Below, piece by piece: positions 1 to 7,214 of a stretch of DNA of 8,391 bases. How positions within the stretch are numbered: position 1 is the stretch's first letter; each line of letters opens with the position of its first letter. The stretch comes from an uncultured Eubacterium sp. (lineage in GTDB: Bacteria > Bacillota > Clostridia > Peptostreptococcales > Anaerovoracaceae): NCBI GenBank assembly GCA_900543485.1, contig UQRM01000054.1, forward strand, positions 1-8,391. The letters run 5' to 3'. A program made the position numbers and the translations under genes. The notes under the pieces were generated by a model. That model did no database searches, was not told where the DNA came from, and saw only the letters and a program-made list of their open reading frames with translations.

Positions 1-3
1 ATT

Positions 4-9
4 CCTCCT
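4..9 (-). promoter_or_regulatory. Shine-Dalgarno of an off-window divergent gene
   Basis: The minus strand reads AGGAGG here, followed by AAT at the window edge. This is a perfect Shine-Dalgarno core, so a start codon on the minus strand probably lies just left of base 1. The gene itself is not visible. The minus-strand promoter and dyad immediately upstream support the reading. Confidence 0.6.
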
Positions 10-35
10 GTAGTTGCTACTTAGTAGCATACTAC
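10..35. promoter_or_regulatory. Operator-like inverted repeat
   Basis: The left arm GTAGTTGCTACT (10-21) and the right arm AGTAGCATACTAC (23-35) are complementary over 12 bp, with a single extra T at position 30. The core GCTACT-T-AGTAGC is perfect. It overlaps the -10 element of the minus-strand promoter and ends just before the Shine-Dalgarno. This is the usual place for the binding site of a dimeric repressor that controls its own gene, as in many MarR, TetR or GntR family regulators. The regulator is not identified, because the gene is outside the window. Confidence 0.55.
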
Positions 36-54
36 CTTGTTCTCTTTTTTTCAA
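26..54 (-). promoter_or_regulatory. Sigma-A type promoter for the off-window minus-strand gene
   Basis: On the minus strand, TTGAAA (49-54) is followed after exactly 17 bp by TATGCT (26-31), a good -35/-10 pair. Transcription would start near position 19 and give a very short leader into the AGGAGG at 4-9. The -10 lies inside the 10-35 dyad, so a protein bound there should block transcription. Confidence 0.55.
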
Positions 55-132
55 TGTGCCTATGTTTTGACCCTTACAGGAAAACGTTCCTCCACGATAA
101 TCGGGGCGGGAAAACTCGTTGAAAAAGGCCGA

Positions 133-174
133 AAATATCGCCAGCCCTCCGAAAAACAACTACTGGCGATATTT
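133..174. repeat. Perfect 12-bp inverted repeat in the intergenic region
   Basis: AAATATCGCCAG (133-144) and CTGGCGATATTT (163-174) are perfect reverse complements separated by 18 bases. No T-run follows on either side, so it is not an intrinsic terminator. It sits about 150 bp upstream of the ilvB promoter, inside a block (about 61-235) that is visibly richer in GC than the AT-rich DNA next to the promoter. It could be a binding site or part of an unrecognised small RNA. The motif GCGAT recurs three times nearby (167-171, 178-182 and just after 200). No plausible coding region was seen in 1-387. Confidence 0.5.
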
Positions 175-303
175 GAGCGATTTGATTGCCGAACCAGCGA
201 TTTCGATAACGTGGCAGTCAGTCGTCAATATCTGTTTTTTGATTTTTTCACATGTTTTTGTGTGTTCAAACTACGCTTTTAAATTTTCTTTGTTTTTTTG
301 CAC

Positions 304-318
304 AATTTTTTCAAAAAA
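304..318 (+). promoter_or_regulatory. Weak CodY-box-like sequence
   Basis: AATTTTTTCAAAAAA matches the CodY consensus AATTTTCWGAAAATT at 11 of 15 positions and lies immediately upstream of the ilvB -35 element. CodY, which responds to branched-chain amino acids and GTP, represses ilv operons in many Firmicutes. The local DNA is so AT-rich that such a match can occur by chance, so this is only a candidate. Confidence 0.22.
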
Positions 319-322
319 CATG

Positions 323-350
323 TTGATTTTCTCTGTAAACCATATATAAT
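323..350 (+). promoter_or_regulatory. Main promoter of the ilv operon
   Basis: TTGATT (323-328) and TATAAT (345-350) are separated by 16 bp, a near-consensus vegetative promoter preceded by long A/T tracts that could act as an UP element. Transcription should start near 356-358, so the leader to the ilvB ATG is only about 30 nt. That leaves no room for a T-box riboswitch or a leader-peptide attenuator. Control is therefore likely at initiation. An imperfect dyad, AACCAT (338-343) against ATGGGTT (349-355), straddles the -10. Confidence 0.75.
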
Positions 351-387
351 GGGTTGTAACGATTAAAAAAATCACAAGGAGGAAGAT

Positions 388-2049
388 ATGAGAGTTACAG
401 GATCACAACTGGTAGCCGAGATCTTGCTGGAGCACGATGTTGACACCGTATTCGGATATCCCGGAGGCGCGGCTCTCAACATATACGACGCTCTGTACGA
501 ATACAGAGACAGGATCCGGCACATACTGACGGCTCACGAACAGGGCGCGGCTCACGCCGCAGACGGATATTACAGGGCAACAGGTAAGACCGGAGTCGTC
601 TTTGCCACCAGCGGCCCTGGAGCGACCAATCTGGTAACTGGTATCGCCACAGCCTTTATGGACAGCATACCTATGGTTGCCATAACGGCCAACGTTCCTG
701 ACAACCTCATCGGCAGAGATGCGTTCCAGGAAATCTTCATAACAGGGATCGCTATGCCGATAACAAAGCATACTTTCTTTGTCAACAGGATAGAGGATCT
801 GGCCGACGCACTCAGGAACGCTTTCAGAATCGCGAACAGCGGCAGGAAGGGTCCAGTCCTGGTAGATATAACCAAAGACGTGACAGCCGCAATGACTGAT
901 TACAAACCGGGAAAACCGCTGCCCCTCAATCCGCCGCCTGTATTTACCGATCAGGAGGTACAGGAAGTAGCGGCGATGATAAATGCGGCCGAAAAACCTG
1001 TCGTTTACTTCGGTGGAGGAGTGGCTGCCTCCGACGCAGGAGATGAACTGAATCAGCTGATCGAGATAGCTGATATCCCGGCCACATATACGCTCATGGC
1101 CGCTGGTATCATCGGCTATGAAAATCCAAGAAATCTGGGCCTCATCGGCATGCACGGCAGCATCGCCTCCAATAAGGCAGTCGACAGAGCCGACCTGGTG
1201 CTGGCACTGGGAGCCAGGTTCAGCGACAGAGTCGCTCTCAACCCTAAGAAGTTCGCCAGAAAAGCTTACAAGATACAGGTAGATATCGATACCAGCGAGC
1301 TCAATAAGAATGTCCTGGTAGACATAGGCGTGACCGCCGACGTAAAGGAATTCCTGACAAAGCTCCTTCCGCTCATCAAAAAGAAGGATCATAAGGAATG
1401 GGTCGCTCAGGCCATGGAATGGAAAAAGAAGACCGGTGACGTCAAATGTCAGGACGCTGCTCTCCACCCGAGCGAGATCATCCACACAGTTTGCGATCTT
1501 ACTGACAAGGAGACCATTTACGTTACCGATGTAGGCCAGCATCAGATGTGGGCAGCTCAATATCTCAAGCACGACAAGACGAAGGATTTTATCACCAGCG
1601 GTGGTCTGGGGACCATGGGATTTGGTTATGGCGCAGCCATCGGAGCTCAAATAGGCTGCCCGGATAAGCGGGTCATCCATTTTACGGGGGACGGCTCATT
1701 CCACATGAATCTCAACGAAGCATGCACGGCTGTAAGCCAGGAGCTTCCTATCATAACCATAATCATGAACAACCAGGTCCTGGGTATGGTCTATCAGTGG
1801 CAGACATCCTTCTACGGAAAGCGATATGCCGCTACGACACCGGAGCGAAAAACCAACTTCCCTAAACTGGCGGAAGCTTTCGGTGCGAAGGGCTTTTCCG
1901 CTGCCAACCCGCAGGAATTCGAAGAGGTTTTCAAGAAAGCTCTCAAGGAGAAGGGGCCTGTATGGATAGACTGCGCGCTGGCCAGAGACGAGAGGGTACT
2001 CCCGATGATACCGGCAGGCGGGAATGTCGAGGATATGATCATTGGATAG
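388..2049 (+). CDS. ilvB: Acetohydroxyacid synthase, large catalytic subunit
   Basis: The product (553 aa) catalyses the first shared step of branched-chain amino acid synthesis. It condenses two pyruvates to 2-acetolactate, or pyruvate with 2-oxobutyrate to acetohydroxybutyrate, using thiamine diphosphate, Mg2+ and FAD. The N-terminal ThDP-pyrimidine domain shows YPGG (24-27) and the catalytic Glu51 in HEQGAAHAADGY. The central domain covers about 185-330. The C-terminal ThDP/Mg-binding domain has GDGS (434-437) followed 24 residues later by NN (461-462). MVYQWQ (467-472) carries the Trp that in characterised enzymes governs 2-oxobutyrate preference and herbicide binding, and YGKRY follows. 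Length is normal for the family. The start is supported by AAGGAGG (376-382) five bases before the ATG. The regulatory subunit gene lies downstream after a long, hairpin-rich gap. The assignment is very secure. The symbol follows the usual name for a large subunit paired with ilvN. Confidence 0.97.
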   Translation: MRVTGSQLVAEILLEHDVDTVFGYPGGAALNIYDALYEYRDRIRHILTAHEQGAAHAADGYYRATGKTGVVFATSGPGATNLVTGIATAFMDSIPMVAITANVPDNLIGRDAFQEIFITGIAMPITKHTFFVNRIEDLADALRNAFRIANSGRKGPVLVDITKDVTAAMTDYKPGKPLPLNPPPVFTDQEVQEVAAMINAAEKPVVYFGGGVAASDAGDELNQLIEIADIPATYTLMAAGIIGYENPRNLGLIGMHGSIASNKAVDRADLVLALGARFSDRVALNPKKFARKAYKIQVDIDTSELNKNVLVDIGVTADVKEFLTKLLPLIKKKDHKEWVAQAMEWKKKTGDVKCQDAALHPSEIIHTVCDLTDKETIYVTDVGQHQMWAAQYLKHDKTKDFITSGGLGTMGFGYGAAIGAQIGCPDKRVIHFTGDGSFHMNLNEACTAVSQELPIITIIMNNQVLGMVYQWQTSFYGKRYAATTPERKTNFPKLAEAFGAKGFSAANPQEFEEVFKKALKEKGPVWIDCALARDERVLPMIPAGGNVEDMIIG

Positions 2050-2053
2050 TGCG

Positions 2054-2066
2054 TCGCGCTTCGCGC
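2054..2066 (+). repeat. GC-rich mini-hairpin, first of the ilvB-ilvN cluster
   Basis: GCGC-TTC-GCGC (2056-2066) folds into a short GC stem closed by a TTC triloop, five bases after the ilvB stop codon. The same C-TTC-G loop is used by the three following hairpins, which suggests that all four belong to one repeat type. There is no T-tract, so it is not a terminator. Confidence 0.5.
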
Positions 2067-2083
2067 AGTAAGTCAATGCAGCC

Positions 2084-2104
2084 CTGCGCCGCCTTCGGCC
2101 GCAG
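2084..2104 (+). repeat. GC-rich hairpin, second of the ilvB-ilvN cluster
   Basis: CTGCG (2084-2088) pairs with CGCAG (2100-2104), and GCC (2091-2093) pairs with GGC (2097-2099) around a TTC loop, leaving a two-base bulge (2089-2090). It is flanked on the left by GCAGCCCT and on the right by AGGACCACC. The later repeat unit has nearly the same flanks (GTAGCCCT and AGGACCACC) around only AA. The hairpin therefore looks like an insert or variant within a repeating module. Confidence 0.5.
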
Positions 2105-2143
2105 GACCACCGATGTCATGCTTCGCATGACAAATATATGTAG
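2103..2143 (+). repeat. 41-nt hairpin repeat, copy A
   Basis: This unit begins AGGACCACCG, contains the perfect 8-bp hairpin TGTCATGC-TTC-GCATGACA (2115-2133) and ends AAATATATGTAG. An identical 41-nt copy starts 47 bases later. Complete identity over 41 nt points to recent tandem duplication or active homogenisation. In the transcript it would form a stable stem-loop between ilvB and ilvN. It resembles REP-like intergenic palindromic repeats in organisation, but I do not recognise the family. Confidence 0.85.
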
Positions 2144-2149
2144 CCCTAA

Positions 2150-2190
2150 AGGACCACCGATGTCATGCTTCGCATGACAAATATATGTAG
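2150..2190 (+). repeat. 41-nt hairpin repeat, copy B, abutting the ilvN ribosome binding site
   Basis: This copy is identical to 2103-2143 and has its 8-bp hairpin at 2162-2180. Its last two bases are the first two of AGGAGG (2189-2194), the ilvN Shine-Dalgarno, which is 8 bases before the ATG at 2203. The hairpin ends about nine bases before the Shine-Dalgarno, so it could block RNase or influence ribosome loading on ilvN without hiding the site. That functional effect is inference. Confidence 0.85.
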
Positions 2191-2202
2191 GAGGATTTTT
2201 TC

Positions 2203-2709
2203 ATGGATAAGGAAATTAGAAAGGAAGTCATCAGCATTCTGGTGGACAACCAGGCCAATGTCCTCACCAGAGTCAGCAGCCTGTTTGGCCGCAGAGGCTT
2301 CAATATAGATTCCCTGACGGTCTCAGCCACCAACGACCCTAAGCTTTCCAGGATAACGGTAGTATTTACAGGGACAGAGCAGGGACTTCACCAGATAATA
2401 ACTCAGACGGCTAAATTAGAAGTCGTAAAGAAGATATTCACGCTGGATAAGAACGACAGCATCTACAGAGAGCTTCTGTTGCTGAAAGTCAAAGCCGATA
2501 AGACGGAGCGGTCCGCTATCAAGGAAATTGTTGAAATATATAGAGGTAGAATAGTTGACCTTTCCAAAAACAGCCTTATAATAGAATTGACAGGCGCTTC
2601 CGAAAAACTGGACGCCTTCATGGATATGATGAGCTGCCATGACATCGCGGAAGTCTGCCGCACCGGGATCACCGGAATAGGCAGAAGCGCCAGCTGGCAC
2701 GAAGAATAA
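2203..2709 (+). CDS. ilvN: Acetohydroxyacid synthase, small regulatory subunit
   Basis: The product (168 aa) binds and activates IlvB and normally carries the valine feedback site. An N-terminal ACT domain covers about residues 9-82. A C-terminal AHAS small-subunit domain covers about 88-165 and includes YRGRIVDLS and RTGITGIGR. Length matches E. coli IlvH-type subunits. Aligned by eye with E. coli IlvH, the effector residues Asn11 and Asn29 are kept as Asn16 and Asn34. Gly14, whose change to Asp gives valine-resistant enzyme in E. coli, is Asn19 here (VDNQANVLTR). Feedback inhibition may therefore be weakened or altered, which is inference. AGGAGG (2189-2194) supports the start. ilvH is an equally valid symbol, as naming varies among Firmicutes. 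Confidence 0.95.
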   Translation: MDKEIRKEVISILVDNQANVLTRVSSLFGRRGFNIDSLTVSATNDPKLSRITVVFTGTEQGLHQIITQTAKLEVVKKIFTLDKNDSIYRELLLLKVKADKTERSAIKEIVEIYRGRIVDLSKNSLIIELTGASEKLDAFMDMMSCHDIAEVCRTGITGIGRSASWHEE

Positions 2710-2736
2710 CCATTGTCAACAAATTTTAACATATAA

Positions 2737-3747
<1,011 letters not shown>

Positions 3748-3758
3748 GACTTTTACAT

Positions 3759-3802
3759 GAGGTCTTGCCCTGGCGACCGCCTCGGCGGGGCCTCTTTCTT
3801 TT
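3759..3802 (+). terminator. Terminator-like hairpin between ilvC and ilvD (possible attenuator)
   Basis: GAGGTC (3759-3764) can pair with GGCCTC (3789-3794, one G-T pair), and CCGCC (3777-3781) with GGCGG (3784-3788). The two right arms are contiguous and run directly into TCTTTCTTTT (3793-3802). The left side has an unpaired stretch (3765-3776), so the structure is not a textbook terminator. It starts 12 nt after the ilvC stop. It could cause partial termination and lower ilvD and downstream expression. Confidence 0.45.
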
Positions 3803-3817
3803 ACCCTCTTATCCGTC

Positions 3818-3856
3818 CGTCTCAGCCAGACCCCGAGCAAGCGATAACGTGAGACG
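3818..3856 (+). repeat. 7-bp inverted repeat in the ilvD leader
   Basis: CGTCTCA (3818-3824) and TGAGACG (3850-3856) are perfect complements enclosing 25 bases. The dyad lies between the terminator-like hairpin and the ilvD ribosome binding site, with no T-run after it. No promoter was recognised in this gap. It may be a structural element of the ilvC-ilvD intercistronic RNA. A chance occurrence cannot be excluded. Confidence 0.3.
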
Positions 3857-3914
3857 CGGGCGCGGGTTCAGATATGGTCAGCGAAAAGCAAAAATCACGA
3901 GAAAGGAAAACAAT

Positions 3915-5573
3915 ATGAGAAGCGACAACGTAACAAAAGGCGTAGAAAAAGCTCCTATGCGAAGCCTTTTCTACGCCATGGGATACACTAAAGAAGAGCT
4001 GGAGCGGCCACTCATCGGCGTCGTTTCAGCCAAAAGCGAGATCGTTCCCGGCCACATACACCTGGATAAGGTGGCGGAAGCCGTAAAAGCCGGCGTCAGA
4101 ATGGCCGGCGGAACGCCTATAGAGGTCCCGGCCATCGGCGTATGCGATGGTATAGCCATGGGCCACATCGGTATGAAGTACAGCCTGGCAAGCCGTGAGC
4201 TCATCGCCGACAGCGTCGAAACCATGGCCATGGCTCATGCCTTCGACGGGTTAGTGCTGGTTCCTAACTGCGACAAGATCGTTCCCGGAATGATAATGGG
4301 TGCTGTAAGGATAAACATCCCTACAGTAGTATGTTCCGGCGGCCCGATGATGTCCGGCCTGGTCAATGGCGAGGAGACCAGCCTTTCCAAAATGTTCGAA
4401 GCCGTAGGGGCCAGGAAAGCCGACATCATCGACGATGACCAGCTGCTGGAGTTCGAAGAGAAGACTTGTCCGGGCTGCGGTTCCTGTTCGGGAATGTACA
4501 CAGCCAACAGCATGAACTGCCTCTCGGAGGCAATCGGCATCGCCCTTCCGGGAAACGGCACCATCCCGGCGGTAGACAGCGGCAGGATACGTCTGGCCAA
4601 GCATGCCGGTATGGCCATCATGGAGCTGGTGAATAAAGATATCAAAGCCCGTGATATCATCAATGAAAAATCCATCAGAAACGCCCTGGCCTGCGATATG
4701 GCTTTGGGATGCTCTTCCAACAGCGTACTTCATCTATTGGCAATAGCCAATGAAGCCGGAGTAGAGCTGGATCTTGACATTTTCAATGAGTTCAGCGCCA
4801 AGGTCCCTAATCTGTGTCATCTGGCTCCGGCAGGCGGCACCCATATGCATGACCTCAACAACGCAGGAGGTCTGATGGCAGTCTTCAGCGAGCTGGATAA
4901 GAAAGGCCTTATCGACAAAAGCCTGATCACTGCTACAGGAAAACAGGTAGGCGAAAATATGAAAGGCGCTTATGTAAAGAACTACGATATAATCAGGCCT
5001 GTTGACAAGCCGTATAGCGAAACAGGCGGCATAGCCATCATGTGGGGAAATATAGCACAGAACGGCTGTGTCGTCAAGAGAAGTGCCGTAGCTCCTGAGA
5101 TGCTGTGCCACACAGGACCGGCCAGAGTCTTCGACTGTGAAGAGGACGCTATTGCCGCCATCTACGCCGGAAAGATCGTCGACGGTGACGTGGTAGTCAT
5201 AAGATACGAAGGTCCTAAGGGCGGTCCGGGGATGAGAGAAATGCTCAATCCTACCAGCGCGCTGGCGGGGATGCAGCTGGATAAGACCGTTGCTCTCATT
5301 ACCGACGGCAGATTCAGCGGCGCCAGCAGAGGCGCATCCATCGGGCATGTTTGCCCTGAGGCGGCTGCGGGCGGAAACATCGGCCTGCTGAAAGAAGGGG
5401 ATATCATTGAGATCGACATCCCTAACGCCAGAATAAACGCTAAGATATCCGACGAAGAATTTGAATCCAGGAGAAAGTCCTATGTTACTCCGCAGCCTAA
5501 CGTCACAAGCGGATGGCTGGCCAGATACATGCGAAACGTGTCCTCAGCCGCGAAAGGAGCGGTCATGGAATAG
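3915..5573 (+). CDS. ilvD: Dihydroxyacid dehydratase (Fe-S enzyme)
   Basis: The product (552 aa) dehydrates 2,3-dihydroxyisovalerate and its isoleucine homologue to the 2-oxo acids, the third shared step. It belongs to the IlvD/Edd family. Visible signatures are GVCDGI (75-80), NCDK (118-121), [18 protein letters not shown] (185-202) and [11 protein letters not shown] (463-473). The candidate cluster cysteines are Cys119 and Cys191 (with Cys185 and Cys188 nearby). The stretch VPGHIHL (44-50) has Gly where plant-type [2Fe-2S] enzymes have Cys in PCNxHL. E. coli IlvD, which has an oxygen-sensitive [4Fe-4S] cluster, also has VPGHVHL. A labile [4Fe-4S] enzyme is therefore likely, which fits an anaerobe. 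The frame stays open upstream to 3765, but that extension is Arg/Pro-rich and unlike the family. AAAGGA (3902-3907), seven bases before the ATG at 3915, and the conserved N-terminus fix the start. Confidence 0.97.
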   Translation: MRSDNVTKGVEKAPMRSLFYAMGYTKEELERPLIGVVSAKSEIVPGHIHLDKVAEAVKAGVRMAGGTPIEVPAIGVCDGIAMGHIGMKYSLASRELIADSVETMAMAHAFDGLVLVPNCDKIVPGMIMGAVRINIPTVVCSGGPMMSGLVNGEETSLSKMFEAVGARKADIIDDDQLLEFEEKTCPGCGSCSGMYTANSMNCLSEAIGIALPGNGTIPAVDSGRIRLAKHAGMAIMELVNKDIKARDIINEKSIRNALACDMALGCSSNSVLHLLAIANEAGVELDLDIFNEFSAKVPNLCHLAPAGGTHMHDLNNAGGLMAVFSELDKKGLIDKSLITATGKQVGENMKGAYVKNYDIIRPVDKPYSETGGIAIMWGNIAQNGCVVKRSAVAPEMLCHTGPARVFDCEEDAIAAIYAGKIVDGDVVVIRYEGPKGGPGMREMLNPTSALAGMQLDKTVALITDGRFSGASRGASIGHVCPEAAAGGNIGLLKEGDIIEIDIPNARINAKISDEEFESRRKSYVTPQPNVTSGWLARYMRNVSSAAKGAVME

Positions 5574-5578
5574 ACGGC

Positions 5579-5630
5579 GGCGTTATCGATCGCCATCCTT
5601 TTCATGGCAGTCGATACAATGAACAACGCC
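5579..5630 (+). repeat. Structured RNA segment after ilvD
   Basis: GGCGTT (5579-5584) pairs with AACGCC (5625-5630). Inside it, ATCGATCGCCAT (5585-5596) pairs with ATGGCAGTCGAT (5604-5615), apart from two central mismatches, around the loop CCTTTTC. Bases 5616-5624 would bulge out. The segment begins six bases after the ilvD stop. There is no T-tract, so it is probably a stability or processing structure rather than a terminator. Confidence 0.4.
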
Positions 5631-5685
5631 CCGTAACAACTAATGAAAGCAGACCTTTTCCCGGCTCTGCAATCACCTGAATCTC

Positions 5686-5718
5686 GCAGGCGGCAGAACC
5701 CAATGCGCCGCCGCCTGC
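5686..5718 (+). repeat. Strong 9-bp GC hairpin upstream of the amidohydrolase gene
   Basis: GCAGGCGGC (5686-5694) and GCCGCCTGC (5710-5718) are perfect complements around a 15-base loop. The hairpin ends 11 bases before AAAGGAG (5730-5736), the ribosome binding site of the next gene. No U-run follows, so termination is unlikely. A role in mRNA stability or in tuning translation of the downstream gene is possible. I saw no convincing separate promoter in 5574-5743, so the next gene is probably expressed by read-through. Confidence 0.5.
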
Positions 5719-5743
5719 CGACAATCGACAAAGGAGTGTTACG

Positions 5744-7030
5744 ATGAGTAGAAAAGCATTGCACAAAACAGTATTCAAAGGTGGCCTTCTGATAGACGGC
5801 ACCGGAAAATCCGCAGTGGAAAACAGCACGGTACTTATCGAAGACGGCAAGATCGTTTACGCCGGTCCGGCGGACGAAGCACCTTCGACTGACCTTACTT
5901 CTCCGGATGATTGCCAGGTCATCGATATCACTGGCAGAACCATTATGCCCGGTCTCGTGGATACCCACCTTCACTTCTCCGGTAACCTTACGGAAAACGA
6001 CAGCGACTGGGTAATGGAGGACAATATCCAGAAAGCCGTCGTTGCAGTGCAGCAGGCTCACGAATGTCTGGAGACCGGACTCACTACTGTAGGTGAGATC
6101 TCCAGATTCGGCATACACATCAGAAACATGGTAGAAGCCGGGGTGATGCAAGGGCCAAGGATCGTCGCCACAGGACTTGGATTCTGTGCTACAGCAGGGC
6201 ACGGCGATTCCCACCTCCTTTCCATAGAACAGAACAAAGCCGCCCACCCGTGGGCAGAGTGTGTCGACAGTCCATGGGATCTGCGAAAGGCAGTAAGGCG
6301 GAGGCTTCGTGAAAATCCTGACGCTATCAAGATCTGGGCCACAGGCGGCGGTATCTGGCGATGGGAAGCCGGCATGGATCCTCATTACACGCCTGAGGAA
6401 ATACAAGCCGTGGCAGAAGAATGCCAGATAAGAGGCATTCCTCTCTGGTCTCACTGCTTCGGCAGTGCGGCTCCTTCGGTCAAGGCCGGCGCTGATTTCA
6501 TCATTCACGGCTGGGAGCTGGATGACGAGACTATCGATACTATGGCGGAAAAAGGGATCATGCTCTGTCCTACCATCAGTTTCCTTCCTGCCTGGTTCGA
6601 AACATATCCGCCTAAATATGTTCCCGAGATCCACGACAGATTCCCAGGTGAAACGGTAACAGAAAAAGAGCTGAACCGCATCTACGACAACCTGCGAAAA
6701 GCTTTTGCCAAAGGCGTCGTACTGACTATCGGCTCCGACTCCTTCAACTCCAAGATAACACCGTACGGCGATACCGCTATCGGCGAGATCTACGAGTTTA
6801 TCAGCAAAGCCGGGATAGGAGAAATGGATACTATCGTCGCCGCTACCCTCAATGGCGCAAAGGCGCTGCGGGTAGATGACATCACCGGCTCTCTCGAAGC
6901 CGGCAAGAGCGCCGATCTGCTTGTCCTCGACGGCAATCCGCTGGATGATATCAAAGCCATCGCTACTGACAAGATGGCCGTCATCATGAAGGAAGGCGAA
7001 TTCATAAAGAATCAATTGCAGGCAAACTGA
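5744..7030 (+). CDS. Metal-dependent amidohydrolase, prolidase/imidazolonepropionase-like
   Basis: The product (428 aa) is an amidohydrolase-superfamily (COG1228-like) hydrolase. It has a small beta-sandwich formed by both termini and a TIM barrel between them. The complete binuclear metal set is visible: His75 and His77 in DTHLHF, the probable carboxylated Lys196 in AIKIWATGG, His237 (SHCFG), His255 (IHGWEL) and the catalytic Asp332 (IGSDSF). The C-terminal GSLEAGKSADLLVLDGNPL is typical of the group. There is no signal peptide, so it should be cytoplasmic. Relatives of this group hydrolyse Xaa-Pro dipeptides, N-acylated amino acids or cyclic imides, and the substrate cannot be read from sequence. 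AAAGGAG (5730-5736), seven bases before the ATG, supports the start. It lies on the same strand 170 nt after ilvD with a terminator 75 nt after its stop, so it is probably the last operon gene. A role in freeing amino acids from peptides or conjugates is inference from context. Confidence 0.88.
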   Translation: MSRKALHKTVFKGGLLIDGTGKSAVENSTVLIEDGKIVYAGPADEAPSTDLTSPDDCQVIDITGRTIMPGLVDTHLHFSGNLTENDSDWVMEDNIQKAVVAVQQAHECLETGLTTVGEISRFGIHIRNMVEAGVMQGPRIVATGLGFCATAGHGDSHLLSIEQNKAAHPWAECVDSPWDLRKAVRRRLRENPDAIKIWATGGGIWRWEAGMDPHYTPEEIQAVAEECQIRGIPLWSHCFGSAAPSVKAGADFIIHGWELDDETIDTMAEKGIMLCPTISFLPAWFETYPPKYVPEIHDRFPGETVTEKELNRIYDNLRKAFAKGVVLTIGSDSFNSKITPYGDTAIGEIYEFISKAGIGEMDTIVAATLNGAKALRVDDITGSLEAGKSADLLVLDGNPLDDIKAIATDKMAVIMKEGEFIKNQLQAN

Positions 7031-7104
7031 ATGTCGGTTGCAGACACATCCACTTGCCCAGCCACAGAAAACAGAAGAACAACTACAGAAAAAAACTTAA
7101 CTGC

Positions 7105-7136
7105 AAAGAGCCGCGCCATCGAGGTCCGGCTCTTTT
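7105..7136 (+). terminator. Rho-independent terminator closing the ilv-amidohydrolase unit
   Basis: AAAGAGCCG (7105-7113) pairs perfectly with CGGCTCTTT (7127-7135) around a 13-base loop, and the 3' arm runs into TCTTTTAT. It lies 75 nt after the amidohydrolase stop. On the opposite strand the hairpin is followed by GCAGTTAAGTTTTTTT, so it may also catch transcripts of the minus-strand gene that ends at 7207. Confidence 0.85.
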
Positions 7137-7172
7137 ATCATTCCACCGCCGACAGCCGCGTTCTTTACAGCA

Positions 7173-7214
7173 GAAGCCTTACCTCAAAAGCCTCATATCA
7201 GAAGCTTTACTTCA
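7173..7214. repeat. Three tandem 14-nt degenerate repeats
   Basis: Three consecutive 14-base units, at 7173-7186, 7187-7200 and 7201-7214, fit the consensus RAAGCYTYAYMTCA (first unit GAAGCCTTACCTCA). They lie at the 3' end of the minus-strand gene, and the third overlaps its last codons and stop. The 14-nt period is not a multiple of three, so they do not encode a peptide repeat. They may be replication slippage products. Confidence 0.45.

Noticed and set aside
37..349. Small plus-strand frames upstream of ilvB as leader peptides
   Set aside because: They lie upstream of the ilvB promoter, lack ribosome sites and show no run of Ile, Val or Leu codons.
403..1680. A 425-codon minus-strand frame opposite ilvB
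   Set aside because: It is a shadow of ilvB with no recognisable domain or start signal.
2050..2202. CRISPR array
   Set aside because: There are only two 41-nt copies, separated by six bases, with a hairpin core. There are no spacers and no cas genes.
3765..3914. In-frame N-terminal extension of IlvD by 50 residues
   Set aside because: The stretch is Arg/Pro-rich and unlike any IlvD N-terminus. It overlaps the terminator-like hairpin, and a good ribosome site precedes the ATG at 3915.
5480..7015. A 511-codon open frame on the minus strand opposite the amidohydrolase gene
   Set aside because: It has no family motif and is Cys/Arg/Ser-rich. It arises because the plus-strand gene rarely uses codons that read as stops on the other strand. 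The plus-strand product has a full catalytic motif set and a ribosome site.
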